Assembly: GCA_045617845.1 (NCBI GenBank) | Contig: JAZLJL010000070.1 | Span: 72,846-136,845 of the forward strand | Reading direction: 5' to 3' | Length of the DNA stretch: 64,000 nucleotides | Source of the DNA: UBA1181 sp045617845 | GTDB taxonomy: Bacteria; Bacteroidota; Bacteroidia; Bacteroidales; Paludibacteraceae | Shown: piece by piece, positions 26,110 to 34,783 of the stretch | How positions within the stretch are numbered: the first letter of the stretch is position 1 | How the letters are laid out: every line of letters begins with the position of its first letter | Position numbers and translations under genes: made by a program | The notes under the pieces: model-generated | Seen by the model: the letters and a program-made list of their open reading frames with translations, nothing else | Told to the model about the DNA's origin: nothing | Database searches by the model: none

Positions 26110-26141
26110 ATACGATGGGAAAGGGTAGTTCCCATCCGTAT
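26110..26141. other. Isolated strong hairpin in the gap between paralog 1 and the beta-helix gene
   Basis: ATACGATGGGAA (26110-26121) pairs with TTCCCATCCGTAT (26129-26141) apart from one bulged C; loop AGGGTAG. No T-run follows on either strand. It lies upstream of both divergent promoters, so it is either an operator or cruciform, or part of an unrecognised small RNA. The remaining gap sequence (25982-26186) is not coding in any convincing frame. Confidence 0.5.
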
Positions 26142-26186
26142 TTGAAAAGATTCCTTTGGAGAAGTGATAATTCCGGATTTTATTTG

Positions 26187-26194
26187 TACTTTCG
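26187..26194 (+). promoter_or_regulatory. Candidate -7 element for the beta-helix gene (TTCG variant)
   Basis: TACTTTCG followed by CA. No -33 element; leader would be about 130 nt. Confidence 0.3.
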
Positions 26195-26329
26195 CAAAGC
26201 TTGTCAAGTGGCGGATGATTCATTTCGCAAAATGGATTTTTGTGATTGTATATTTAGATTGTTCTTTTGACAACGTTTTGTTAATCAAATATTTATAAGA
26301 ATTTTTGTTGTAGTGTAGCGAATTTAGGT

Positions 26330-28036
26330 ATGGATAAAAAAATTAAGACTTTATTTGCGTTTCTAATTGCTTCTTCATCTTTTTGTGTGGCGGATACTCC
26401 AGAGTATACCATCCCGATCATGGATTTTACGACAGAGGCTTATCCGACGACAGCCAAGCCTTCTTATTCACAGTATATCACCTATGAGGATTATGGTGCG
26501 AAGGGTAATGGAACGGATGATGATTCCGAAGCGATTTATGCGGCTCATGAAGCTGCGAATTCCAAAAACCTTCCGGTGAAGGCCACGGCTGGTAAGAAAT
26601 ATTTGATTAAGAAATCGGGTAACAAAACCGCTATCATCAAAACGGATACGGAATGGACTGGAGCCGAATTCATCATAGACGATTCCGAACTTGCGGCGCC
26701 GAAGGACCGAAACCAGATATTTTCCGTGCGTGATGAAAATTGTCTCCCGCCAATACCTTTGGTCGATTATCAGTATGCCAATAATCCCGGCACCGAAAAA
26801 CATCCGGAATTGAAGAATATGGGGTTGAAAAAAGATGCGACCAATCTAGGCGTTACCTTGTCCCAAAAATCTGTTATTTGGCTTGAGAATAAGGATGTCA
26901 TTAGATTTAGACGTTGCCAAAACGGTAGGGTGACAGAGCAGCCCGCACAGGAAGAGGTGATCATCGTGGATGAAAATGGTGACATCGATAAGGGTACTCC
27001 TTTGAATTGGAGTTATGAGACTTTTTCCAAAGTTCATTGTAAACCGATTAAGGAAAATACGCTTTATTTGACTGGCGGTACTTTCACTACGATTGTAAAC
27101 AGATGTGAACCTGTCATCTATGTGGCTGGAGGTATTGAGGTTTTGCGCTCTAATGTGGTAATCGACAATATTAACCATAAACTACAAAATGAAGGTACTC
27201 CTGCAGACTATAGTTCCCCATATTATGGTATATTTTATTTGAAGCAATGTGCTTATATCACTATTAAGAATTGCACCGTCTCTTCCCATATCACTTATGC
27301 GGCTAGAAGTGGCACATATGATATTTTCCCTTATGAAGTGGCTTACCTCACTATTCAGAATTGCCATGAAAACACTAACTTTTGTGATTACGACCGTTGG
27401 GGTGTGATTGGTTCGAACTATTGTAAGAATGTCAGGATCATTGATTCTGAACTAAGTAGGTTTGATGCGCACAAAGGTGTCACCAATGCGTATATTAAGA
27501 ATTCCACTATTGGTTGGGCTGGAATAAACGTTATCGGTGAAGGTACGTTGAGGATTGAGGATTCTAGATGTTATGGGGCCAACTTCATCAGACTTCGTGA
27601 GGATTTCGGTTCGTCATGGCATGGAAATATTTATGTGAAGAATTGTGATTGGTACCTTAACAGAAGCGACGGAAAGGGTATTTCCTCTTCCATGGCTTGC
27701 ATTATCGGCGGAAACCATATCTGTAACTTTGATTTCGGATATGATTGTTATATGCCTAAAAAGATTTTCATTGATGGGTTTAGAATACATGATGAGGCTA
27801 GGGGAAAGGGATATTATGGCCCATATCTCTTGAATGCGTTCATCGATTCTTCGAAAGACGTTTTTGATTCTTTGAAGGAAAAATATCCTTATCATCTAAC
27901 CGAAGACATTTACTTTAAAGGGTTCAGTTCTTCTTCGACTGAATATCAAAATTATTATGGGGTAAGTCCGAGTGCCGACAAACTGTTCAAGGATGTGATT
28001 GTCCATTCTACTTGGAATTCTTCGGAAGAAAAATAA
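26330..28036 (+). CDS. Secreted right-handed beta-helix protein (pectate-lyase-3 type N-terminus)
   Basis: 568 residues with a signal peptide (cleavage near FCVADT). Residues about 50-75 read YEDYGAKGNGTDDDSEAIYA, the hallmark start of pectate_lyase_3-like beta-helices in polysaccharide lyases, rhamnogalacturonases and phage tailspikes. Repeated short strands with Asn ladders follow (YITIKNCTVSS, YLTIQNCHEN, NVRIIDSEL, YIKNSTIG, TLRIEDSRC, NIYVKNCDWY). No catalytic residues could be assigned. It may bind or cleave a polysaccharide. It stands alone, divergent from paralog 1 and convergent with paralog 2 of the J-domain family, with a terminator that overlaps the paralog 2 stop codon. Confidence 0.75.
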   Translation: MDKKIKTLFAFLIASSSFCVADTPEYTIPIMDFTTEAYPTTAKPSYSQYITYEDYGAKGNGTDDDSEAIYAAHEAANSKNLPVKATAGKKYLIKKSGNKTAIIKTDTEWTGAEFIIDDSELAAPKDRNQIFSVRDENCLPPIPLVDYQYANNPGTEKHPELKNMGLKKDATNLGVTLSQKSVIWLENKDVIRFRRCQNGRVTEQPAQEEVIIVDENGDIDKGTPLNWSYETFSKVHCKPIKENTLYLTGGTFTTIVNRCEPVIYVAGGIEVLRSNVVIDNINHKLQNEGTPADYSSPYYGIFYLKQCAYITIKNCTVSSHITYAARSGTYDIFPYEVAYLTIQNCHENTNFCDYDRWGVIGSNYCKNVRIIDSELSRFDAHKGVTNAYIKNSTIGWAGINVIGEGTLRIEDSRCYGANFIRLREDFGSSWHGNIYVKNCDWYLNRSDGKGISSSMACIIGGNHICNFDFGYDCYMPKKIFIDGFRIHDEARGKGYYGPYLLNAFIDSSKDVFDSLKEKYPYHLTEDIYFKGFSSSSTEYQNYYGVSPSADKLFKDVIVHSTWNSSEEK

Positions 28037-28091
28037 AGGTTTTAAGAACACATGCTTCGGTACGTTTGCTTTGTGTTGTCGGATAGTGATG

Positions 28092-28124
28092 AAGGAGACT
28101 AAAAATTAGTCTCCTTTATTTTTT
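28092..28124 (+). terminator. Intrinsic terminator of the beta-helix gene
   Basis: AAGGAGACTAA (28092-28102) with TTAGTCTCCTT (28106-28116), AAA loop, then TATTTTTT. It overlaps the stop codon of the convergent gene (28116-28118). Confidence 0.92.
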
Positions 28125-29288
28125 CATTTTCTCTTTCTCCTCCAGAAAAATGTACGCTTCGGTGATGACTCGAAAGTTCTCGTTCGCCTCCTCGATTTGT
28201 TTCGGGGTGGCGTTGGTAGGGAGAACATCCGGATGCATTTTCTTCGCCAATTTACGGTAAGCGCTTTTTATTTCTTCTAAGGACGCATCCGCTTTTACGC
28301 CTAAGGTGTTTTGGGCGGTGGTGGTGATATCCTTGAAATAGGTCTCCACCTTTTTTTGATTTTCTTGCCTCTTTTGTCCGTCCTGTCGTTTTTCTTGTTT
28401 CCTCTGTTTCTTTTTTTCTTGTTCCGCCTTGTTGCATTCGTACTTGTATAGCATCGCCTTGAAGTCCCACTCCTTAATCATAAAATAATTCGCGACGTAT
28501 TGCAGAACGGCAAGTTCTTTATCGTCCACGCCGTCGCTGATGTAGGCGCATTCGAAGAGGTGGTCCAGAAACTCCTTTTTTTCAGAGTATATCATATCGT
28601 CCGCGGCGATTAGGCATTTGTCTATGAGTTTGGAAATTTTTTCTTGGCACAACTTGTCTAATTGTTTGGCGATATAATCCTCGTTATGTTCTGCGCATAT
28701 GTATCGTTTGAGGTATTCGATAGCATATTTCCTGCTCTTTCCGTCATGTGTGGTTTGGACTATTGTCGCAAAGATCGCCTCGCATGCTTGTTGGATAGGG
28801 ATGGAAGCGGAATAGGTGAATTTGTCGGGAAATACTTTTTGGCAAAAGAGTCTGACTTGACATACACTTACGCTTATATTTCTGTCGGATTTGTTGAATG
28901 GTTGTATTGGGTGTATGTATGTGTCTGCGGAGATCTCTTGGGAGCCATATTGAATGACCAATCGGTTAATTAACGAAATTGATGTGATTTCGTCATATGT
29001 TATATCTTGCTTGGAAAATAGTCGTTTTCTGACGATTCCTTCCCTTGTGAAGTATATCCTGTCGGAGATATAGTTGATGCATACAACTTGGAGGAGTAAA
29101 CCGATGATGATTATTACGGGATTTAATAATAAAATACCACTTAATAATACTACTGTTAATCCTATTAAGGAAACGTATATTTCAAAATGGAGGATTGGTA
29201 TTTTGATCATCCCATTTTTGTCGAGCAACTTTTCGTTCTTCCAATTGTCGAATATCTGATTAATTATCGTTTGTCTCTCTTTATCCAT
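28116..29288 (-). CDS. Membrane-anchored PH-like/TerB/J-domain protein, paralog 2
   Basis: 390 residues with the family layout: helical start (MDKERQTIINQIFDNW), two transmembrane helices (about 33-75), PH-like region (about 76-120, YFTREGIVRKRLFSKQDITYDEI), TerB-like domain (about 165-285, FECAYISDGVDDKELAVLQ), charged coiled coil with Gln-rich stretch, and C-terminal J domain (YRKLAKKMHPDVL, HPD intact). Most similar to paralog 3; the first 18 residues are identical at the DNA level. Presumed inner-membrane DnaK co-chaperone of unknown client. Its promoter octamer overlaps the stop codon of paralog 3. Confidence 0.75.
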   Translation of the reverse strand: MDKERQTIINQIFDNWKNEKLLDKNGMIKIPILHFEIYVSLIGLTVVLLSGILLLNPVIIIIGLLLQVVCINYISDRIYFTREGIVRKRLFSKQDITYDEITSISLINRLVIQYGSQEISADTYIHPIQPFNKSDRNISVSVCQVRLFCQKVFPDKFTYSASIPIQQACEAIFATIVQTTHDGKSRKYAIEYLKRYICAEHNEDYIAKQLDKLCQEKISKLIDKCLIAADDMIYSEKKEFLDHLFECAYISDGVDDKELAVLQYVANYFMIKEWDFKAMLYKYECNKAEQEKKKQRKQEKRQDGQKRQENQKKVETYFKDITTTAQNTLGVKADASLEEIKSAYRKLAKKMHPDVLPTNATPKQIEEANENFRVITEAYIFLEEKEKMKK

Positions 29289-29381
29289 CCTAGGTTCATT
29301 AACTATGTGCTAGAATTAACATCCAAAGTTACGAGTTTTTGTTTATTGTGACTAATTCCGGTTGCTTTTGTAACAAAAATT
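29235..29381. repeat. Copy A of a 147-bp near-identical block at the paralog 2/3 junction
   Basis: Matches 30484-30630 at an offset of 1249 bp with a single clear mismatch until the last few bases. It covers the 5' end of paralog 2, the 40-bp intergenic space and the 3' end of paralog 3. It includes TAACTTTG on the minus strand (29331-29324), whose first three bases are the TAA stop of paralog 3. Confidence 0.9.
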
Positions 29382-30537
29382 CATACGCCTCGTTGATTAC
29401 CCTGAAGTTCTCGTTCGCCTCCTCGATTTGTTCCGATGTGGCGTTTGCTGGCAGGGCATCCGGGTGCATTTTCTTCGCCAATTTACGGTAAGCGCTTTTT
29501 ATTTCTTCTATGGACGCATCCGCTTTTACGCCTAAGGTGTTTTTGGCGGTGGTGGTGATATCCTTGAAATAGGTCTCCACCTTTTTTTGGTGTTCTTGCC
29601 TTTTTTGTTCTTCCTGCCGGTTCCTCTGTTTTTCCTGTTTCCTCTTTTCTTTCTCTTCTTGTTCCGCCTTGTTGTATTCATATTTGTAAAGCATCGCTTT
29701 GAAGTCCCACTCCTTGATTCTGAAATACTTTGCGACGAATTGCAGAACGGCAAGTTCTTTCTCGTCCACGCCGTCGCTGATGTAGGCGCATTCGAAGAGG
29801 TGGTCCAGAAACTCTTTTTTTTCAGAGTATAACATATCGTTTGCGACGATTATACATTTGTCTATGAGTTTGGAAATTTTCCCTTGACATAATTGGTCGA
29901 TTCGATTGGCGATATAATCCTCACTGCGGTCGGCGCACACGAATCGTTTGAGGTATTCGATGGCATATTTCCGGCTCTTCTCGTCATGTGTGGTTTGGAC
30001 AATCGCCGCAAAGATTGCCTCGCATCCTTGTTGGATATGGCTTAGAGCGGAACAGGTGTATTTCTCGGTAAATACTTTTTGACAAAAGAATCTGACTTGA
30101 CAGAATTTCACGTTTCGGTTTATGCTGTATTTGTCCAATAATTGGGCTGCGTTTTGGCGTAGAATAATCTTTTTAGAACCGCATTGAATGACTATTCGTG
30201 TGGTTACCGATATGGATGTTATTTCGTCGTAAGAAAATTCTTGTTTGTTAAATAGGTGTTTCCTGACGATTCCGTCTTTTTTGAAGTAGACTCGGTCATA
30301 GCCATAATTGATGCATATGATTTGAAGGAGAAGTCCGATGATGCTTATCACGTTAAAACCACATAGAAAACCACTTGCAATTACGGGAAATAATATCACT
30401 GAGAGGTCATGCATAATAAGGTGACGAATAGGTATTTCAATCCTTCCATTTTTGTCGAGCAAATCTATGTCCAACCATTTTTGGTTCTTCCAATTGTCGA
30501 ATATCTGATTAATTATCGTTTGTCTCTCTTTATCCAT
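29329..30537 (-). CDS. Membrane-anchored PH-like/TerB/J-domain protein, paralog 3
   Basis: 402 residues, same domain order as paralog 2: helical start, two transmembrane helices (about 37-80), PH-like region (YFKKDGIVRKHLFNKQEFSY), TerB-like domain (FECAYISDGVDEKELAVLQ), coiled coil, J domain (YRKLAKKMHPDALPANA, HPD intact). Its 5' end matches paralog 2 and its 3' end (QKQPELVTINKNS) matches paralog 4, so it looks like the middle product of a tandem duplication with recombination at shared blocks. Likely DnaK-recruiting membrane protein; client unknown. Confidence 0.75.
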   Translation of the reverse strand: MDKERQTIINQIFDNWKNQKWLDIDLLDKNGRIEIPIRHLIMHDLSVILFPVIASGFLCGFNVISIIGLLLQIICINYGYDRVYFKKDGIVRKHLFNKQEFSYDEITSISVTTRIVIQCGSKKIILRQNAAQLLDKYSINRNVKFCQVRFFCQKVFTEKYTCSALSHIQQGCEAIFAAIVQTTHDEKSRKYAIEYLKRFVCADRSEDYIANRIDQLCQGKISKLIDKCIIVANDMLYSEKKEFLDHLFECAYISDGVDEKELAVLQFVAKYFRIKEWDFKAMLYKYEYNKAEQEEKEKRKQEKQRNRQEEQKRQEHQKKVETYFKDITTTAKNTLGVKADASIEEIKSAYRKLAKKMHPDALPANATSEQIEEANENFRVINEAYEFLLQKQPELVTINKNS

Positions 30538-30630
30538 CCTAGGTTCATTAACTATGTGCTAGAATTAACATCCAAAGTTACGAGTTTTTGTTTGTTGTGA
30601 CTAATTCCGGTTGCTTTTGTAACAAAAATT
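30484..30630. repeat. Copy B of the 147-bp block at the paralog 3/4 junction
   Basis: Near-identical to 29235-29381. Covers the 5' end of paralog 3, the 40-bp spacer with the minus-strand octamer TAACTTTG (30580-30573), and the 3' end of paralog 4. Confidence 0.9.
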
Positions 30631-32536
30631 TGTACGCCTCGGTGATGACCCTGAAGTTCTCGTTCGCCTCCTCGATTTGCTTAGGGGTGGCATTGGCAGG
30701 AAGCTTGTCTGGGTGGAGTTTCATCGCTAGCTCGTGGTAGGCGCTCTTGATCTCTTCGAGGGTGGCGTCCCCCTTTATGCCTAAGGTGCGGTGGGCGGCG
30801 GTGGTGACTGCCTGATAGCTCGTCGCGGCCCTCTTCTTCCGTTCCTCTTTCTTCTTCTCCTCCGTTTCCTCCTCCGCTTTGTGGAACTCATATTTGTACT
30901 GCATCGCCTTGAAGTCCCACTCTTTGATGAGGAAGTATTTGGCGATCTTCCAAAGAATGTTCAGCTCCTTTTCGTCCACGCCGTCGCTCATGTAGGCGCA
31001 TTCGAAGAGGTGGTCGAAAAGCACCTTCCTTTCCTCGTATTCCATCTCTTTTGCCACCTGCAGAATCGTGTCTGTCAGTTGGGTGTGGTTCTGTTGACAG
31101 TAATAGGCGAAATGTTCGGAGACGTAGGGCGTGTTGTTGTACAGATCCTGGTCTTCCCGTAGGTAATCAATGGCATAGGCTTGGCTCTTTGCGTCGTTGG
31201 TGACACTGGCGATGGCGGCGAAGAGTTTAATTTTGCTAATTTCTGTATACTCGTACGCTGGTATGGCGAATTTGTCGTGGAAGGCATCTTTGAGGAAAAG
31301 GAAAAGTCTGTGTTCGTTGCTGTCGCTATTTTTATTCCATCTTATTTTGACCTTTTCTCCATGGGTGGAATGAATGGTGAAATATGGTTGAATTATGTTA
31401 TTGGTGAAAGAAATGTTTTTTATTTCGATAAGAGGAATATGTATGTTCGAAAATGGTTTGTATATGGAGAATTCTTTAGAAGAGAGGTGATGGCATGGTG
31501 TGAGTTGATTCCATAAAAAGGAAAAAATAAGGATCACGTAAATAAAGAATATTCCTATGATAAAGAATATTCCTATGGTTATGAGGTTCTTATAGATTAA
31601 CATGAGCATTAAAATAAATAGTATACCCAATGCTCCAAAGACAAAAAAACTGCCATTTGTTTTAACATCTAATCTCTTATGCTGGTCCCCTGTGATTATG
31701 TTCTCTTTCTCCCAAAGCTCGAAACTATTATTGATTATACGATATCTTTGTTCTACAAAATTGAAATACTCTTCACCTAACGACAGATTATCCGCAATGT
31801 TTTTTAAGATTGCGAGTCTTTCTCCTTTTACGGGTCCGCCAATATTGGCGCATTCGAATAGGTGCTCGAAAAGTGTTTTTCTTTCCGCAAGATTTTTATT
31901 TTGTTTGATGATGTCGCATGCTGGCATTAATTCATGGGGGTCAATGGGTTGCGAAAGATAATAGCTAATTATACCCCTATTTCGATTAGCCATCGATTTT
32001 TGTTGGAGGAAATCAATCGAATAGGTAAAACATGCATTATCGTGCGAGGCATTCGTGATGAAGGCGAAGAGTTTTACCGTTGCTTCTTGTATTGGGGAAT
32101 TGTCGGTATAAAATACTTTTTCGGGAAAAGTCTTCTTGAAGAATTCGTGAATTATCCCCAACTTATCATCGATTTTTATTTCCCCATTCTCGTGTTTTAT
32201 GATAAGTCTATTTTTCTTTTTAGTGACGTAATCTATTTTGTCATATGAAATAAAATGTTTCCCATAGATAGCATGCTCATTGAAGATGCCTTGGGAAGTG
32301 AACCATGTGTCACATAATGAATTTATATAGATGACTGCCAGAAAAATTATGGAAAAATACAACAAAACATGGTGGGTAACGATGATATTTAGCGCAATTC
32401 CGATTCCGAGTGCGATGTAGAAGGTTTTTTGTTTGTTGAAAATTCCCGCATAATATTTATCGTCGGGTGTCAGCATATTTTTCTCCTTCCAATCAGCGAA
32501 TGCCTGTTCGATCAATGACGCTTGTTCCTTCTCCAT
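30578..32536 (-). CDS. Membrane-anchored TerB/J-domain protein with duplicated membrane module, paralog 4
   Basis: 652 residues from ATG 32536 (MEKEQASLIEQAFADW, aligned with the starts of paralogs 1-3; an upstream in-frame TTG is not needed). Two successive modules of helical start, two transmembrane helices, PH-like region and TerB-like domain are followed by one J domain (YHELAMKLHPDKL, HPD intact). In the first TerB-like copy the acidic DG motif has decayed (FECANIGGPVKGERLAIL), while the second keeps FECAYMSDGVDEKELNIL. The first copy may therefore be structural. About four transmembrane segments in total. Diverges from the rsmF-like gene. Confidence 0.75.
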   Translation of the reverse strand: MEKEQASLIEQAFADWKEKNMLTPDDKYYAGIFNKQKTFYIALGIGIALNIIVTHHVLLYFSIIFLAVIYINSLCDTWFTSQGIFNEHAIYGKHFISYDKIDYVTKKKNRLIIKHENGEIKIDDKLGIIHEFFKKTFPEKVFYTDNSPIQEATVKLFAFITNASHDNACFTYSIDFLQQKSMANRNRGIISYYLSQPIDPHELMPACDIIKQNKNLAERKTLFEHLFECANIGGPVKGERLAILKNIADNLSLGEEYFNFVEQRYRIINNSFELWEKENIITGDQHKRLDVKTNGSFFVFGALGILFILMLMLIYKNLITIGIFFIIGIFFIYVILIFSFLWNQLTPCHHLSSKEFSIYKPFSNIHIPLIEIKNISFTNNIIQPYFTIHSTHGEKVKIRWNKNSDSNEHRLFLFLKDAFHDKFAIPAYEYTEISKIKLFAAIASVTNDAKSQAYAIDYLREDQDLYNNTPYVSEHFAYYCQQNHTQLTDTILQVAKEMEYEERKVLFDHLFECAYMSDGVDEKELNILWKIAKYFLIKEWDFKAMQYKYEFHKAEEETEEKKKEERKKRAATSYQAVTTAAHRTLGIKGDATLEEIKSAYHELAMKLHPDKLPANATPKQIEEANENFRVITEAYKFLLQKQPELVTTNKNS

Positions 32537-32614
32537 CGTTTGAGTTTGGGTTATATTTATCAATGCAAAATATTTATGCGAATATAAAAAATAAAGTAGG
32601 TCTGCGAAAAGTAT

Positions 32615-32622
32615 TATCTTTG
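32615..32622 (+). promoter_or_regulatory. Candidate -7 element of the RsmF-like gene
   Basis: TATCTTTG followed by TA, 22 nt before the start codon. No -33 element recognised. Confidence 0.45.
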
Positions 32623-32644
32623 TATAATAATAAAAAGTTTTAAA

Positions 32645-34003
32645 ATGGAGATACCTTCAGCGTTCCAAGAACAGATGCGTTCGCAGATGGGCGACGATTT
32701 CGACGCTTTCCTTTCCGCCTTGGAAAGGGATCCTCAGGTGAGTGTGCGCTTCAATCGCAGGAAGTGGGATAGTTGTCCGTTGACGGACGAGGTGCCGTGG
32801 TGCGATACGGGGCGATATTTGTCGGAACGTCCTTCTTTCACGTTGGATCCGCTCTTCCATGCCGGTTGTTACTATGTGCAGGAGGCGAGCTCCATGTTTG
32901 TGGAGCAGGTTTTCCGCCAGCATCTCCATGTAGAGTCGCCCGTTGTCTTGGACCTTTGCGCCGCTCCGGGTGGTAAGTCCACCCATCTGGCGTCGTTGTT
33001 GGACGGATGCGGATGGCTCGTCACCAACGAGGTGATGAAGAGCAGGGTGGGGGTTCTGCGCGAGAATGTCACGAAATGGGGCGCTCCCAATGTCACCGTT
33101 ACCAGCAATGACCCTGCCGATTTCGGCAAGTTGAATGGTCTCTTCGATATGATATTGGTGGATGCGCCATGTTCGGGCGAAGGCATGTTCCGCAAAGACG
33201 AGCAAGCGGTTTCTGAATGGAGCCCCGAAAACGTCCGTTTCTGCGCCGAACGTCAGCGTAGGATCTTGGCTGATGTCTTCCCTGCTTTGGCGGAGGATGG
33301 TCTGCTGGTATTCAGCACCTGTACGTTCAACGAGGAGGAGGACGAGAAAAACGCTCGGTGGATCGCCGAGGAGTTGGGCGCCGAAATCTTGGATGTGGAG
33401 ATTTCCTCCGCATGGAATGTGACCGCCACCGGAGCCGGATATCATTTCTACCCGCATAAAACCCGTGGTGAAGGCTTCTTCCTTTGTGCACTCCGCAAAA
33501 CGTCGGAAGAGACTTCGTTCCGCAGAAAAAGGAAACAGGAGACAAAGAATTCCCTTCCTGCCCAAGCTAAGGCTTTGACCGGCTGGTTGACGGAACCTGT
33601 CGTCTTGCAGGCGAAAGGAGATGTGGTGACCGCTATCCTTTCCGAATACGCGGATTTAAATGCGTTGTTAGTGGAGAATCTAAGAGTCCTCCAGTCTGGC
33701 GTGGAGGTGGCTACCTTGAAAGGCAAGGACATGATTCCTTCGCATGATTTGGCGCTCTCATGGTTGCTGAATAGGAGTGTTTTCCCGACCGTCGAACTCT
33801 CCTGGAGCGATGCGGTCGCCTATCTCCATAAGGATAATATCGTGTTGGACGCTTTCGCCCCGAAGGGCTTTGTCCTGCTCACTTATCGTGATGTCCCGTT
33901 GGGATGGGTGAAGAATCTGGGCAACCGTTCCAATAATCTCTATGTGCCGGAATGGCGCATCAGAATGCAGGTGGCGGGTTGTGAATTTTCTGATTTCGTA
34001 TGA
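32645..34003 (+). CDS. rsmF: RsmF/NSUN-type RNA (cytosine-C5) methyltransferase
   Basis: SAM-dependent m5C methyltransferase, probably of 16S rRNA. 452 residues. Motif I LCAAPGGKSTH near residue 102, motif IV DAPCSGEGMFRKD near 172 and motif VI STCTFN near 225 give the two Cys of the family (nucleophile and release). The C-terminal 150 residues form a PUA-like RNA-binding tail as in RsmF and YebU. Its stop codon overlaps the next start (ATGA at 34000-34003), so translation of the two is coupled. The exact target cytosine cannot be read from sequence. Confidence 0.88.
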   Translation: MEIPSAFQEQMRSQMGDDFDAFLSALERDPQVSVRFNRRKWDSCPLTDEVPWCDTGRYLSERPSFTLDPLFHAGCYYVQEASSMFVEQVFRQHLHVESPVVLDLCAAPGGKSTHLASLLDGCGWLVTNEVMKSRVGVLRENVTKWGAPNVTVTSNDPADFGKLNGLFDMILVDAPCSGEGMFRKDEQAVSEWSPENVRFCAERQRRILADVFPALAEDGLLVFSTCTFNEEEDEKNARWIAEELGAEILDVEISSAWNVTATGAGYHFYPHKTRGEGFFLCALRKTSEETSFRRKRKQETKNSLPAQAKALTGWLTEPVVLQAKGDVVTAILSEYADLNALLVENLRVLQSGVEVATLKGKDMIPSHDLALSWLLNRSVFPTVELSWSDAVAYLHKDNIVLDAFAPKGFVLLTYRDVPLGWVKNLGNRSNNLYVPEWRIRMQVAGCEFSDFV

Positions 34004-34749
34004 ATATGAAGCTTACATTTCTTGGCACGGGCACCTCGACGGGTGTTCCCTATATCGGTTGCGATTGCGAGGTCTGCCGCTCCGGCGACCCGAAGGATAA
34101 TCGCTTGCGCTGCTCATCCCTTTTGGAAGTGGATGGTAAAAGCATCTTGTTGGATTGCGGTCCCGATTTCCGCCAGCAGGCATTGCGCGCGGGCATCAAA
34201 CATCTGGATGCGGTTCTTCTGACGCATAAACATACTGATCATGTGGGAGGATTGGACGATCTTAGGCCTTTCGGTGCCGTCCCTATCTATGCCAACGCAT
34301 CTACTGTCGAACATATCCATGAGGCCTATTCCTATTGCTTCAACAATACGTACAAGGGCATTCCGACGTTTGTGCTACGTCAGATCGAGAACGAGAAGTT
34401 TACCGTGTGTGGCGTGGAGGTGACTCCTGTCCTCGCCCATCACTACCAGTTGCCGAATTTCGGCTATCGTATCGGCAAATTCGCCTATTTGACGGATTAC
34501 AAGACGATAGATGATGAGGAGGTCGGAAAACTTCACGGGTTGGATGTTTTGGTTTTGGATGCCCTCAGGTACAAGGACCACTTCTCCCATGCCACGGTGG
34601 ATGAGTCGTTGGCTTTGGTGACCAGGGTGAAACCCAAGGTCGCCTATTTTGTCCATGCTTCGCATGACATAGGACTGCATGGAAAGGTGGAATCCTCTTT
34701 GCCGGAGAATGTCCATTTGGCGTATGATGGTTTGACGATTGAGTTCTAG
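34000..34749 (+). CDS. MBL-fold metallohydrolase (PhnP/cAMP-phosphodiesterase-like)
   Basis: 249 residues. THKHTDH at 75-81 is the HxHxDH metal site, with further ligands in HHYQLPNFG, LTDYKT and the C-terminal HASHD. The N-terminus LGTGTSTGVPYIGCDCEVC, with a Cys-rich loop, is typical of the PhnP-like branch acting on cyclic phosphodiesters. Cytosolic. Overlaps the preceding RNA methyltransferase gene by 4 nt. Substrate unknown. It converges with divIC with no clear terminator in the 34-nt gap. Confidence 0.85.
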   Translation: MNMKLTFLGTGTSTGVPYIGCDCEVCRSGDPKDNRLRCSSLLEVDGKSILLDCGPDFRQQALRAGIKHLDAVLLTHKHTDHVGGLDDLRPFGAVPIYANASTVEHIHEAYSYCFNNTYKGIPTFVLRQIENEKFTVCGVEVTPVLAHHYQLPNFGYRIGKFAYLTDYKTIDDEEVGKLHGLDVLVLDALRYKDHFSHATVDESLALVTRVKPKVAYFVHASHDIGLHGKVESSLPENVHLAYDGLTIEF

Positions 34750-34783
34750 AGTCCGGTTCCCGCCGGTCAAATAAGGCGATGTG

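Noticed and set aside
25995..26270. 70- to 78-codon open frames on both strands upstream of the beta-helix gene
   Set aside because: No start context or domain, and they overlap a strong hairpin; treated as non-coding.
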